A stretch of 64,000 nucleotides of DNA. Origin: JAHJQQ01 sp963737555. GTDB taxonomy: Bacteria; Pseudomonadota; Gammaproteobacteria; Thiohalobacterales; Thiohalobacteraceae. The stretch's first letter is position 1, and the number at the start of each line of letters is the position of its first letter. The notes beneath the pieces are model-generated. The model ran no database searches, was not told the origin of the DNA, and saw only the letters and a list, made by a program, of their open reading frames with translations. Location: assembly GCA_963737555.1 (NCBI GenBank), contig CAVTTB010000001.1, positions 248,001-312,000 of the forward strand. Direction: 5' to 3'. Of this stretch, positions 50,311-59,454 are shown piece after piece. The translations under genes and the position numbers were made by a program.

Positions 50311-52186
50311 ATGGCACTCCTGCAAATCTCTGAACCCGGACAAGCGACCGCGCCGCACCAGCACCGGCTGGCGGTGGGCATCGATCTGGGCACCACCAAT
50401 TCACTGGTCGCGACGGTGCGCAGCGGCCTGGCGGATACGCTGCCGGATGCTGCCGGCCGCCATTTGCTGCCGTCGGTGGTGCGCTATCTGCCGGACGGCG
50501 CGCGCGTGGTCGGTTTCGAGGCCAAGTCCGCCGCCGCGCAAGACCCGCTCAATACCATCGCTTCGGCGAAGCGGTTGATGGGGCGCGGTGTCGAAGACGT
50601 CAAGGCGCTCGGGACGCAACTGCCGTACGCGTTTGTACCCGGCGTATCCGGCATGCCGCGCATTCACACCGCCGGCGGCGATGTCAGTCCGGTCGAGGTC
50701 TCCGCGGAGATTCTCAAAGTTCTGCGCGCACGTGCAGAGCAATCGTTGGGTGGCGAACTGGCCGGTGTGGTCATCACCGTGCCGGCGTATTTCGACGATG
50801 CCCAACGCCAAGCGACGAAAGATGCCGCGACGCTGGCCGGTCTGAATGTATTGCGCTTGTTGAACGAACCCACCGCCGCGGCCGTCGCCTACGGTCTGGA
50901 TCGCAACAGCGATGGCGTGATCGTGGTCTACGATCTCGGTGGCGGTACCTTCGATGTTTCGGTTTTACGCCTGAATAAAGGTGTGTTCGAGGTGTTGGCC
51001 ACCGCCGGCGACACCGCGCTCGGTGGCGACGATATGGATCGTGCCATTGCCGCCTGGATCATGCAGCAGGCCGGTATCGGTGACGATGCCGATCACAAAC
51101 AGATGCGCCGCTTGCTGCGCGATGCCTGCGCCGCCAAAGAGGCGCTGACCGATAGCGACACGTGCAACGTTGCATATCGAACTCATGGACGGCAGTCACT
51201 GGGACGGCGAATTGACCCGCGCACAACTCGATGAGTTGATCGACCCGCTGATCAGCCAGACACTCAGTCCCTGTCGGCGTACCTTGCGCGATGCCGGCAT
51301 CAAGGCCGACGAGATCGCCGAAGTCGTCATGGTCGGCGGTTCCACGCGCGTGCCGCGGGTGCGCGAACGCGTCGGCGAATTTTTCAAGCGCACACCGCGC
51401 GTCGACATCGATCCCGACAAGGTGGTCGCTATCGGCGCCGCCATCCAGGCCGATATCCTCGCCGGCAACAAGCCCGAAGATGAAATGTTGTTGCTGGATG
51501 TGATTCCGCTGTCACTGGGCATCGAGACCATGGGCGGACTGGTCGAGAAAATCATCCCGCGCAATACCACGATCCCGGTCGCGCGCGCGCAGGAATTCAC
51601 CACCTTCAAGGACGGCCAGACCGCTATCGCGCTGCATGTTTTGCAGGGTGAGCGTGAATTGGTGACGGATTGCCGCTCACTGGCGCGCTTTGAGCTGCGG
51701 GGCATTCCGCCGATGGTGGCCGGTGCGGCGCACATCCGCGTAAGTTTTCAGGTCGATGCCGATGGTCTGCTCAGTGTCAGCGCGCGCGAAGCGACCAGCG
51801 GTGCCGCCGCGAGCATCGCCGTCAAGCCGTCCTATGGTCTGGCGGATAATGAGATTGAATCCATGTTGCGCGATTCCATGACCCACGCGCGCGACGACAT
51901 GGAAGCGCGTAAACTGCGCGAGCAGCAGGTCGAGGCCGATCGTGTGATCGAGGCGTTGAATGCAGCGCTGGCGGTTGACGGCGCGGCGTTTCTGCAGGCC
52001 GCCGAGCGTGCCCGCATCGATGCGGCGGCGGCTGAACTGAAACGGCTGCGTGGTAGCGATGATCCGCGCGCGATCAAGCTGGCCATCGAGGCGGTGGAGA
52101 AGGCCAGTGCCGACTATGTCGCGCGGCGCATGGATGCCAATATCCGCAAGGCCATGGCCGGCCATGCGGTCGACGATTTCAAATAG
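50311..52186 (+). CDS. hscA: Hsp70-type chaperone HscA, one frame break
   Basis: Hsp70 specialised for releasing clusters from IscU, which it binds at LPPVK. The ATPase domain has VGIDLGTTNSLVATV and VVYDLGGGTFDVSVL. An extra T near 51170 breaks the frame after TCNV. The second frame continues HIELMDGSHWDGELTR, VMVGGSTRVPRVRERV and the substrate domain to 52186. About 624 residues against 616 in E. coli. Confidence 0.94.
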
Positions 52187-52197
52187 GCGAGACAACC

Positions 52198-52536
52198 ATG
52201 CCCCAAATCATTTTCTTACCCCATGAAGAGATCTGCCCGGACGGCGCGGTCATCCAGGTCGAACCGGGGGTGACTATCTGCGATGCCGCGCTGGCCAATG
52301 GCATCGAGATCGAACATGCCTGTGAGAAGTCCTGCGCCTGCACGACGTGCCATGTCTATATCCGTGAGGGCGAAACCTCGCTCAATGCCCCGGAAGAAGG
52401 CGAGGAAGATCTGCTCGACAAGGCCTGGGGTCTGGAGCCCGATTCCCGGTTGAGCTGCCAGGCCATGGTCGGAAACGTCGACCTGGTCGTGGAGATTCCC
52501 AAATACACCATCAACATGGTCAGCGAACATCGCTGA
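52198..52536 (+). CDS. fdx: [2Fe-2S] ferredoxin of the isc system
   Basis: Electron carrier for Fe-S assembly. The cluster cysteines are in HACEKSCACTTCHVY and RLSCQAMVG (C-x5-C-x2-C and a distal C). 112 residues, intact, near E. coli Fdx (111). Confidence 0.96.
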   Translation: MPQIIFLPHEEICPDGAVIQVEPGVTICDAALANGIEIEHACEKSCACTTCHVYIREGETSLNAPEEGEEDLLDKAWGLEPDSRLSCQAMVGNVDLVVEIPKYTINMVSEHR

Positions 52537-52552
52537 TTCAGGATCTGAGCCT

Positions 52553-52747
52553 ATGCACTGGACCGACACCCTGGATATCGCCATCGCCCTGGATGAGGCC
52601 CATCCGGACATCGATCCGACGCGGGTCAACTTCGTGGATCTGCGCAACTGGACACTGGCCCTGGAGGATTTCCAGGATGACCCTGCCCATTCCGGCGAGA
52701 AGATCCTGGAGGCCATTCAGATGGCCTGGATCGAGGAACGTTCCTGA
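52553..52747 (+). CDS. iscX: IscX, Fe-S assembly regulator
   Basis: Small acidic protein that binds IscS and iron and tunes the rate of cluster assembly. 64 residues with MHWTDTLDIAIALDEAHPDI and VNFVDLRNWTLAL, as in E. coli (66). Last gene of the operon, followed by a strong terminator. Confidence 0.95.
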   Translation: MHWTDTLDIAIALDEAHPDIDPTRVNFVDLRNWTLALEDFQDDPAHSGEKILEAIQMAWIEERS

Positions 52748-52812
52748 GTCCGCTGTTACCCCCGACAATTGCCCGGGATTGCCGCTGGCGGTACACTAGC
52801 GCACTGAGTTTC

Positions 52813-52853
52813 ATACCCTAAACCCGCGGCTTGTCGCGGGTTTAGGGTATTTT
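52813..52853 (+). terminator. Rho-independent terminator of the isc operon
   Basis: Stem 52813-52828 pairs perfectly with 52835-52850 (16 bp, 6-base loop) and is followed by T residues. It lies 66 bases past the iscX stop. Confidence 0.85.
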
Positions 52854-52901
52854 GATTCAGGAAATGCATGAACTAGGCGTGTGCCACGGAGAAACCCGTA
52901 C

Positions 52902-52962
52902 CTCACGGACAAATCCGATGGTCACGGAATCCGTGAGATGATGCGCCAGGGCAAGCCCTGGC
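52902..52962. repeat. Two hairpins in the iscX-rlmN gap
   Basis: CTCACGGA 52902-52909 pairs with TCCGTGAG 52930-52937. GCCAGGG 52945-52951 pairs with CCCTGGC 52956-52962. They look like REP-type structures. No ndk gene is present in this gap, as it is in some relatives. Confidence 0.5.
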
Positions 52963-53034
52963 TTCGGGTTTCAGTCAGTGGGTATTCCCCGTATTTTCCG
53001 TGACTAACCCGGGCTTTGATGGTTTTATATTGAG

Positions 53035-54156
53035 ATGATGGTAAGCGACAAGATCAATCTGTTGGATTTCGATCGCCAGGGGCTGGAGAACTTTTTCGCC
53101 GATATCGGCGAGAAGCCGTTCCGTGCGCGGCAGATTCTGCAATGGATCTATCAGCGCAGCGTCGATGACTTCGACGCCATGAGCGATCTCAGCAAGGCGC
53201 TGCGCGCGCGCCTGCTCGATACTGCCGAGGTGCGTCTGCCGGAAATCGCGTTGGATCAGAAGTCCGACGACGGTTCGCGCAAATGGCTGCTGCAATTAGC
53301 CGACGGCAACTGTATCGAGGCGGTCTACATCCCCGCCGGTGAGCGCGGAACCCTGTGCGTTTCTTCGCAGGTCGGTTGCGGCCTGAATTGCAGTTTCTGT
53401 TCTACCGCCCAGCAGGGTTTCAACCGCAATCTGACTACCGGCGAGATCATCGGTCAGGTCTTGGTGGCCAGCCGCCAACTCACCGCGGACGGCATCAGCT
53501 GCAACGAGAACGGTCGCGCCATCAGCAATGTGGTGATGATGGGCATGGGCGAGCCGCTGTTGAATTTCGACAATGCCACCGCCGCCATGCGCCTGATGCT
53601 GGACGATCTGGTTTTCGGGCTGTCCAAGCGGCGGGTGACGTTGAGCACCTCGGGCCTGGTGCCGGAGATCGACCGCTTGCGCGAGGCCTGCGACGTGGCG
53701 TTGGCCGTGTCGCTGCACGCGCCGGAGGATGCGCTGCGTGATGAGTTGGTGCCGATCAACCGCAAATACCCGATCAAGGAATTGATGGATGCGTGTCGCC
53801 GTTATATCGGCGAGGATACGCGGCGCCGCGTGACCTTCGAGTATGTGATGCTGGACGGCGTCAATGACAGTGATGCGCATGCACACGCGCTGGCCAGACT
53901 GCTGCGCAACGTGCCGGCCAAGGTCAATTTGATTCCGTTCAATCCGTTCCCGAACACCCGCTACCAGCGCAGCTCGGCGGAACGCATCGAACGTTTCCAG
54001 CAGATCATCGTCGATGCCGGACTGGTGACCATCACCCGCAAGACCCGCGGTGACGACATCGACGCCGCCTGTGGTCAATTGGCGGGACAATTTCAGGATC
54101 GCACGCGGCGTCGCCTGCGCAACATCGGTGTGGACGTACAGGATGTGGCCTCATGA
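53035..54156 (+). CDS. rlmN: Dual-specificity 23S rRNA/tRNA methyltransferase RlmN
   Basis: Radical SAM enzyme that makes 2-methyladenosine at A2503 of 23S rRNA and A37 of some tRNAs. The cluster cysteines at 115, 119 and 122 (CGLNCSFC) are followed by STAQQGFNRNLTTGEI. MMGMGEPLLNF and VALAVSLHAPEDALRDELVP are typical. The catalytic C-terminal cysteine is in DDIDAACGQLAG. 373 residues, intact. The stop overlaps the pilW ATG. Confidence 0.96.
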   Translation: MMVSDKINLLDFDRQGLENFFADIGEKPFRARQILQWIYQRSVDDFDAMSDLSKALRARLLDTAEVRLPEIALDQKSDDGSRKWLLQLADGNCIEAVYIPAGERGTLCVSSQVGCGLNCSFCSTAQQGFNRNLTTGEIIGQVLVASRQLTADGISCNENGRAISNVVMMGMGEPLLNFDNATAAMRLMLDDLVFGLSKRRVTLSTSGLVPEIDRLREACDVALAVSLHAPEDALRDELVPINRKYPIKELMDACRRYIGEDTRRRVTFEYVMLDGVNDSDAHAHALARLLRNVPAKVNLIPFNPFPNTRYQRSSAERIERFQQIIVDAGLVTITRKTRGDDIDAACGQLAGQFQDRTRRRLRNIGVDVQDVAS

Positions 54157-54914
54157 TGAAACAAAACGGTTGGTGGGTGATCGCCAGTCTGGTCCTGGCG
54201 CTGGTGCTGGCGCTGAGCGGGTGCAATCAGAGCAATGTCAAGCCGGGGAACGATAAGACGAGTCCGGCGGCCGCGAATGTTGAGCTCGGCGTTTTGTATA
54301 TGCGCGAAGGCAAGAAAAACGTCGCCATGGATGTTCTGCAAAAGGCCTTGAAGCAGGATCCGAACTCGGCGGACGCACACAATGCCATCGCGGTGCTGTA
54401 CGAAAGCCTGGGCGAGACCGAAAAGGCGGATACTCACTTCAAGCGCGCACTGTCGTTGAATTCCAAGGATTCGCAGGCGCACAACAACTACGGCAGTTTC
54501 CTGTGCCGGAATCAGCGTGCAGACGAAGCCGAGAAACATTATCTGGCCGCAGCGGCCAATCCGCTCTATGAAACGCCCGAGCTCTCGTATACCAACGCGG
54601 GCTCGTGTGCCTACAACGCCAAGGACACCGCCAAGGCCGAGCAGTATTGGCGCAAGGCGCTGGAGCTCAATGCGCAATTCTCGCCTGCGCTGCTGCAAAT
54701 GGCACGCTTGAACGTAAACCAGAAAAATTACATGGGCGCGCGCGCCTATCTTCAACGCTACCATGCGGTCGCCAGGCCGAGCCCTGAGAGTCTCTGGTTG
54801 GGTATTCAGACCGAACGCGTGTTGGGCGACAAGAACGCCGAGGCGAGTTACAGCATGCTGTTGAAAAACGGCTTCCCGGATTCGCCGCAGGCGAAACAAT
54901 TGTCAGGACAATGA
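54153..54914 (+). CDS. pilW: Type IV pilus biogenesis lipoprotein PilW/PilF
   Basis: Outer-membrane pilotin that helps PilQ secretin assemble. Lipobox LALVLALSGCNQS at residues about 15-30. The mature part is TPR repeats (ELGVLYMREGKKNVAMDVLQ, then NAIAVLYESLGETEKADTHF, then FLCRNQRADEAEKHYLAAAA). 253 residues. In the standard order rlmN-pilW-rodZ-hisS. Supports a type IV pilus, consistent with FimX. Confidence 0.92.
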   Translation: MMKQNGWWVIASLVLALVLALSGCNQSNVKPGNDKTSPAAANVELGVLYMREGKKNVAMDVLQKALKQDPNSADAHNAIAVLYESLGETEKADTHFKRALSLNSKDSQAHNNYGSFLCRNQRADEAEKHYLAAAANPLYETPELSYTNAGSCAYNAKDTAKAEQYWRKALELNAQFSPALLQMARLNVNQKNYMGARAYLQRYHAVARPSPESLWLGIQTERVLGDKNAEASYSMLLKNGFPDSPQAKQLSGQ

Positions 54915-54918
54915 CCGG

Positions 54919-55936
54919 ATGAGCGAAACGCCGGACACCCAGCCGCAGTCCATGGCGCCGGGACAGATTCTCAAGCGCGCACGCGAGGGCAAAAATCTCA
55001 CGCTTGCCGCCATTGCTACGTTGATGAATCTGGATCTGCGCACCGTCGAGGCGCTTGAACGCGGTAACCAGAGCGAACTGCCGGCGCCGATATTCGTGCG
55101 CGGTTATTTGCGGGGCTATGCGCGGCTGGTGGGCGTAGACGAGGCGACGGTACTCGAGGCCTATCAGGCACAAGCCCCGCAGGAGCCGAGGCCACGCCCG
55201 GTGGGCATGTCGCGGGTGCCGGTGCGTCCAGCGTTCCGTGCCCCGGCGATCTCCTTGAAGACAGTATTTTCTGTGATCCTCCTGCTGGTGTTTGCCTGGG
55301 TCGGTGTTGAATGGGGACCGGATCTGATCGCGCGGGTGAGCGGCGACGCTGCCCAGGAAACAGCCGCTGTGGTCGACTCGGCGCTTGTGCCCACTGCGGA
55401 GCAGGCTACATCAGATGCGGAACAGGTTGCACCAGACGCCGCTGATGATGGGCCCCGCCAGCACGGTATTGAACATGGTATTGCCGGAATCGTCCGAGCA
55501 ACCCGTCGTGCAAACAGAGTCGAACGGAACCGCATCGCTGTCGCTCGCCTTACCAACACCGCAACCCGCCCCGGCAGCCGAGGCACCACCCCCGGTGGCC
55601 CAGCCCGAACCTGAATTGCCGGCCGAGAGTGATTTCGCCACGCCTGCCGTCATTACGCCAGAGGAAACACCCGTTCAAGCAGTAGCCGGGGTGGGTGAAC
55701 TTCGCCTGGAGTTGCGGTTCAACGATGACAGCTGGGTCGAGATCAAAAGCGCGGATGGCAAAAATCTGCTATTGGGTCTGTTGCGCAAAGGTGATACGCG
55801 CAGCGTCACGGGCAAGCCACCGCTGACGGTCGTGTTGGGCAACGCCGCCGGTGTGGAAGTGCAGGTGGATGGCAAGCTTTTCGAGCACAGTCGCTACACG
55901 CGCGACAACATCGCCCGTTTTGAGATCAATCCCTGA
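54919..55936 (+). CDS. rodZ: Cell-shape protein RodZ, one frame break
   Basis: Inner-membrane protein linking MreB to the elongasome. N-terminal Xre-type HTH (GQILKRAREGKNLTLAAIAT), a single membrane helix near residue 118 (SLKTVFSVILLLVFAWVGVE), a low-complexity proline/alanine linker and the DUF4115 domain (LELRFNDDSWVEIKSADGKN, then GNAAGVEVQVDGKLFEH). The frame breaks near 55455 in GGGCCCC after DAADDG. About 338 residues. ispG, usually between rodZ and hisS, is missing here. Confidence 0.9.
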
Positions 55937-56003
55937 CTTGGTGACGAGTCTGGGTTATTGCACGTTCAACGCCTTTATTCCGCAGCGTTCGTTATAGGTC
56001 GTT

Positions 56004-57287
56004 ATGTCGCCGTCATCGAAGAGTGTGCAAGCCATCCGCGGCATGAACGATATTCTGCCTGAGCAGAGTGGCGTCTGGCAGCAGGTCGAAGCCACGTTGC
56101 GGACACTGCTGGCGTCCTATGGTTACAGCGAAATTCGTATGCCGGTGCTGGAGAAGACCGAGCTGTTCAAGCGTTCCATCGGTGAAGTGACCGATATCGT
56201 CGAAAAAGAAATGTATACCTTCGACGACCGTAACGGTGACAGCCTCACGCTGCGCCCGGAGGGCACCGCCGGCTGCGTGCGCGCCTGCATCGAACACGGT
56301 CTGCTGCACAACCAGATCCAGCGGCTCTGGTATACCGGACCGATGTTCCGCCATGAGCGTCCGCAGAAGGGCCGTTATCGTCAGTTCCATCAGATCGGCG
56401 TCGAGGCCTTCGGCATGGCCGGCCCCGACATCGATGCCGAGCAGATTCTGCTGACCGCGCGACTGTGGAAACAATTTGGTCTGCGCGATGTGCAACTGGA
56501 ACTCAACTCACTGGGCACCAGTGACGCGCGTGCGGTCTACCGCGAGATTCTGGTGGAGTATTTCAGTGCCCATCGTGCGCAGCTCGACGAAGACAGTCAG
56601 CGCCGTCTCGCCAGCAATCCGCTGCGCATCCTCGACAGCAAGAATCCGGAGATGCAGGCGCTGATCGAGGCCGCACCGAAACTGGCCGAGCATTTGGATG
56701 CTGAATCGCAGGAGCATTTCGCCACACTGTGTGCCACGCTGGATGCCGCCGGGGTCGCCTATCGCGTCAATCCGCGGCTGGTGCGCGGCCTCGATTACTA
56801 CGGTCGCACCGTGTTCGAGTGGGTGACCGATCGACTCGGCTCGCAGGGCACGGTGTGCGCCGGCGGTCGTTACGACGGTCTGGTCGAATACCTGGGTGGA
56901 CGCGCCACGCCGGCCTTTGGTTTTGCCATCGGGCTGGAACGCTTGATCGCGCTATTGATCGATCTGGGCCTGCATCCGCAACCCGAAACGGCGCATGCCT
57001 ACCTGGTGCTGGTCGGTGCGGCCGCAGAACGTCAGGGCCCGGTGCTCGGCGAACGCCTGCGCGATGCTGTGCCTGGCCTGCGCCTGCAGGTAAACTGTGG
57101 CGGCGGCAGCTTCAAGAGCCAGTTCAAGCGCGCCGACCGCAGCGGTGCGGCCTGGGCGCTGGTCCTCGGCGAAGACGAACTGGCCAACGGCAGCCTGAGT
57201 ATAAAACCGCTGCGCGGTGAAGCGCCGCAGGAAACCTTGAGTGAAGCTGCGGCCATTGCACGGTTGCAGGAACTGGTCGTTGCTTGA
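56004..57287 (+). CDS. hisS: Histidyl-tRNA synthetase
   Basis: Class II synthetase. N-terminal QAIRGMNDILPEQSGVWQQV, motif 2 MFRHERPQKGRYRQFHQIGV, histidine motif LVRGLDYYGRTVFEW and motif 3 AGGRYDGLVEYLGG. The anticodon domain is the last 95 residues (AYLVLVGAAAERQGPVLGER). 427 residues, intact (424 in E. coli). Confidence 0.96.
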   Translation: MSPSSKSVQAIRGMNDILPEQSGVWQQVEATLRTLLASYGYSEIRMPVLEKTELFKRSIGEVTDIVEKEMYTFDDRNGDSLTLRPEGTAGCVRACIEHGLLHNQIQRLWYTGPMFRHERPQKGRYRQFHQIGVEAFGMAGPDIDAEQILLTARLWKQFGLRDVQLELNSLGTSDARAVYREILVEYFSAHRAQLDEDSQRRLASNPLRILDSKNPEMQALIEAAPKLAEHLDAESQEHFATLCATLDAAGVAYRVNPRLVRGLDYYGRTVFEWVTDRLGSQGTVCAGGRYDGLVEYLGGRATPAFGFAIGLERLIALLIDLGLHPQPETAHAYLVLVGAAAERQGPVLGERLRDAVPGLRLQVNCGGGSFKSQFKRADRSGAAWALVLGEDELANGSLSIKPLRGEAPQETLSEAAAIARLQELVVA

Positions 57288-57297
57288 CGCTCTATAG

Positions 57298-57359
57298 GCG
57301 CGGGCTTGCCCGCGAAATGTTTTCCTACAACTACCTTTCCGTGTGCGGGCAAGCCCGCG
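57298..57359. repeat. REP-like inverted repeat (GCGGGCTTGCCCGCG)
   Basis: GCGCGGGCTTGCCCGCG at 57298-57314 and GCGGGCAAGCCCGCG at 57345-57359 are each palindromic and pair with each other. Similar to the REP elements of Pseudomonas. Between hisS and yfgM. Confidence 0.7.
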
Positions 57360-57446
57360 ACTACGGCGCATGCTTACACATGAAGTGCGAGCGTCAACGC
57401 ATGGGTAAGGTCTTAACACTTAGAATCTGAACAACGGAGTAAGCCC

Positions 57447-58097
57447 GTGGACGTCTACAAGACCGACGAAGAACAAGCCGAGATGCTCAAGCGCTGGTTG
57501 CGCGACAACGGCCTATCCCTGGTGACCGGCATCATGCTGGGTCTGGCGGTGTTGTATGGCATCAAGAGTTGGAGCGAATACGGTGTGCGTAAGGCCGAGA
57601 CGGCCTCCAATCTATACCTGCAATTCCTGGGCGACAGCAACAAGGGGTTGGATGCGGCGGTCAAGCAGTACGATGTGCTGGTGAAGGATTTCTCTGACTC
57701 GGAATATACCGTGCTTGCCTCGCTGTACATGGCCAAACTGCAAGCGGGTAAAAATGATCTGACGGCGGCCCGGGCGCATCTGCAATGGGCGCTGGATCAT
57801 GCGCGTGACGACGGCACCAAGCATATTGCGCGGCTGCGCCTGGCGCGGATGCAGATGGCGGACGGTGATGTCGATGCGGCAGATAAGCTGATTGCCGGTA
57901 TCGCCGATCCCAGTTTCACGACGCTGTATGAAGAGTTGCGCGGTGACATCGCGATGGCCCGCGGCAAAATGGACGAGGCGCATGCCGCTTACGAGCGTGC
58001 CTTGGCAGCGATGCCGGAGAATTTGCCCGGTCGCGCGCTGGTCGAGGCCAAGCGAGATGACACCCTGCGCAATGCCGCAGCCGAGAAAACGTCATGA
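57447..58097 (+). CDS. yfgM: YfgM/UPF0070, ancillary SecYEG translocon subunit
   Basis: Inner-membrane protein with one N-terminal helix (GLSLVTGIMLGLAVLYGIKS) and a periplasmic TPR-like domain. YfgM works with PpiD near SecYEG. 216 residues (206 in E. coli). Start is GTG at 57447 with GGAG upstream. The stop overlaps the bamB ATG by 4 bases. Confidence 0.9.
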   Translation: MDVYKTDEEQAEMLKRWLRDNGLSLVTGIMLGLAVLYGIKSWSEYGVRKAETASNLYLQFLGDSNKGLDAAVKQYDVLVKDFSDSEYTVLASLYMAKLQAGKNDLTAARAHLQWALDHARDDGTKHIARLRLARMQMADGDVDAADKLIAGIADPSFTTLYEELRGDIAMARGKMDEAHAAYERALAAMPENLPGRALVEAKRDDTLRNAAAEKTS

Positions 58098-59251
58098 ACC
58101 GGTTTGTTCAAATTACCGTAGTGCTGTTGGCCGCCGTGTGGATGAGCGGTTGCAGCTGGCTGCGCGGTGAGGACAATGCCACGCCGCCGACCGAGTTGAC
58201 CGACATCCAGGCGCGCGCAACGCTCAATAAAGTGTGGGAGCGCGATGTCGGCGCCGGCATCGATGACCAATTTCTGCGGATACGCCCCGCCGTGGCGGGT
58301 GGCAGCGTGTTTGCCGCGGAGCGCAAGGGCAAGGTGCGCGCATTCGACGCCGCCACGGGCAAAGAACTGTGGGTGACCGATACTCAAACTGAAATATCCA
58401 GTGGTGTAGGTGTCGGCGAAAGCCTGGTGCTGGTGGGCAATAGCGATGCCGAGGTGGTGGCGCTCGATTGGCGCGACGGCCATGAAGTGTGGCGCAGCCA
58501 GGTGTCCAGCGAAGTGTTATCGGTGCCTGGCGCGGATCAGGGTACGGTGGTCATCCAGACCGTGGATGGCAAGCTGACCGGACTCAAAGCCAGTGACGGC
58601 TCACGGCTGTGGGTTTTCGATCGCACTGTCCCGGTCTTGTCGCTGCGCGGCACGGCTTCGCCCTTGGTGACGCAGGGCGTAGTGATCGCCGGCGCGGACA
58701 ACGGCAAACTGGCCGTGTTGGATATAACCAAGGGATTGCCGGCCTGGGAGACCAGCGTGGCGGTGCCGCACGGCCGCTCCGAGTTGGAGCGCATGGTGGA
58801 TATCGATGCGCAGCCGCAGGTCTGGGGCAAGACTATCTACACCGTCTCTTATCAAGGTCGTGCTGTCGCACTCGACGGTGAGAGTGGCCGTATTCTCTGG
58901 TCGCGTGATCTGTCCTCCGCCGCTGGGCTGGGTGTGGATTTAAGCAACGTCTATGTGACCGACGACATGAGCCATGTATGGGCGCTGGATCGCGACAATG
59001 GCACGTCACTGTGGAAGCAGGACAAGCTGGCGAATCGCACGCTGACCGCGCCGGTCGCCATTGGCGACTATGTGGCGGTGGCCGATTTCGAAGGCTACGT
59101 GCATCTGCTGGCGCGCAGCGACGGCGAACTGGTGGGGCGTGCGCGTGCCGACGGTAAAGGCGTACTCGCGCCGCTGGTTGTCGATGGCGAAGTGTTGTAT
59201 GTCTATGGCAACGGCGGCACGCTGACAGCCTACCGCGTCGCGGGCAATTAG
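58094..59251 (+). CDS. bamB: Outer-membrane assembly lipoprotein BamB
   Basis: Beta-propeller lipoprotein of the BAM complex. Lipobox VWMSGCSW near residue 20. The propeller repeats show GKVRAFDAATGKELWVTDTQ, VVALDWRDGHEVWRSQVSSE and VTDDMSHVWALDRDNGTSLW. 385 residues, intact (392 in E. coli). Confidence 0.94.
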   Translation: MNRFVQITVVLLAAVWMSGCSWLRGEDNATPPTELTDIQARATLNKVWERDVGAGIDDQFLRIRPAVAGGSVFAAERKGKVRAFDAATGKELWVTDTQTEISSGVGVGESLVLVGNSDAEVVALDWRDGHEVWRSQVSSEVLSVPGADQGTVVIQTVDGKLTGLKASDGSRLWVFDRTVPVLSLRGTASPLVTQGVVIAGADNGKLAVLDITKGLPAWETSVAVPHGRSELERMVDIDAQPQVWGKTIYTVSYQGRAVALDGESGRILWSRDLSSAAGLGVDLSNVYVTDDMSHVWALDRDNGTSLWKQDKLANRTLTAPVAIGDYVAVADFEGYVHLLARSDGELVGRARADGKGVLAPLVVDGEVLYVYGNGGTLTAYRVAGN

Positions 59252-59275
59252 CGCCATCGATGCGCGATCACACAC

Positions 59276-59429
59276 GTAGCCTGGGTGGAGCGACAGCGAA
59301 ACCCGGGTTTGAAGAACACCGTGACGGGTCACGGTGTTCTTACGGTAAGGCGTGAACTATATGTGATAGCTTTTGCCGCCATTGTCATGGCGTCAAAAGC
59401 GGTCGTTCACTTCGTTCAACCCAGGCTAC
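59276..59429. repeat. Inverted-repeat element with 11-bp ends (MITE-like), 154 bp
   Basis: Ends 59276-59286 (GTAGCCTGGGT) and 59419-59429 (ACCCAGGCTAC) are perfect inverted repeats. A 13-bp perfect internal hairpin lies at 59312-59324/59329-59341. Related sequence starts at 22910. Sits between bamB and der. Confidence 0.75.
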
Positions 59430-59454
59430 ATCTTCTCGTCACTAGGCCCGATTC

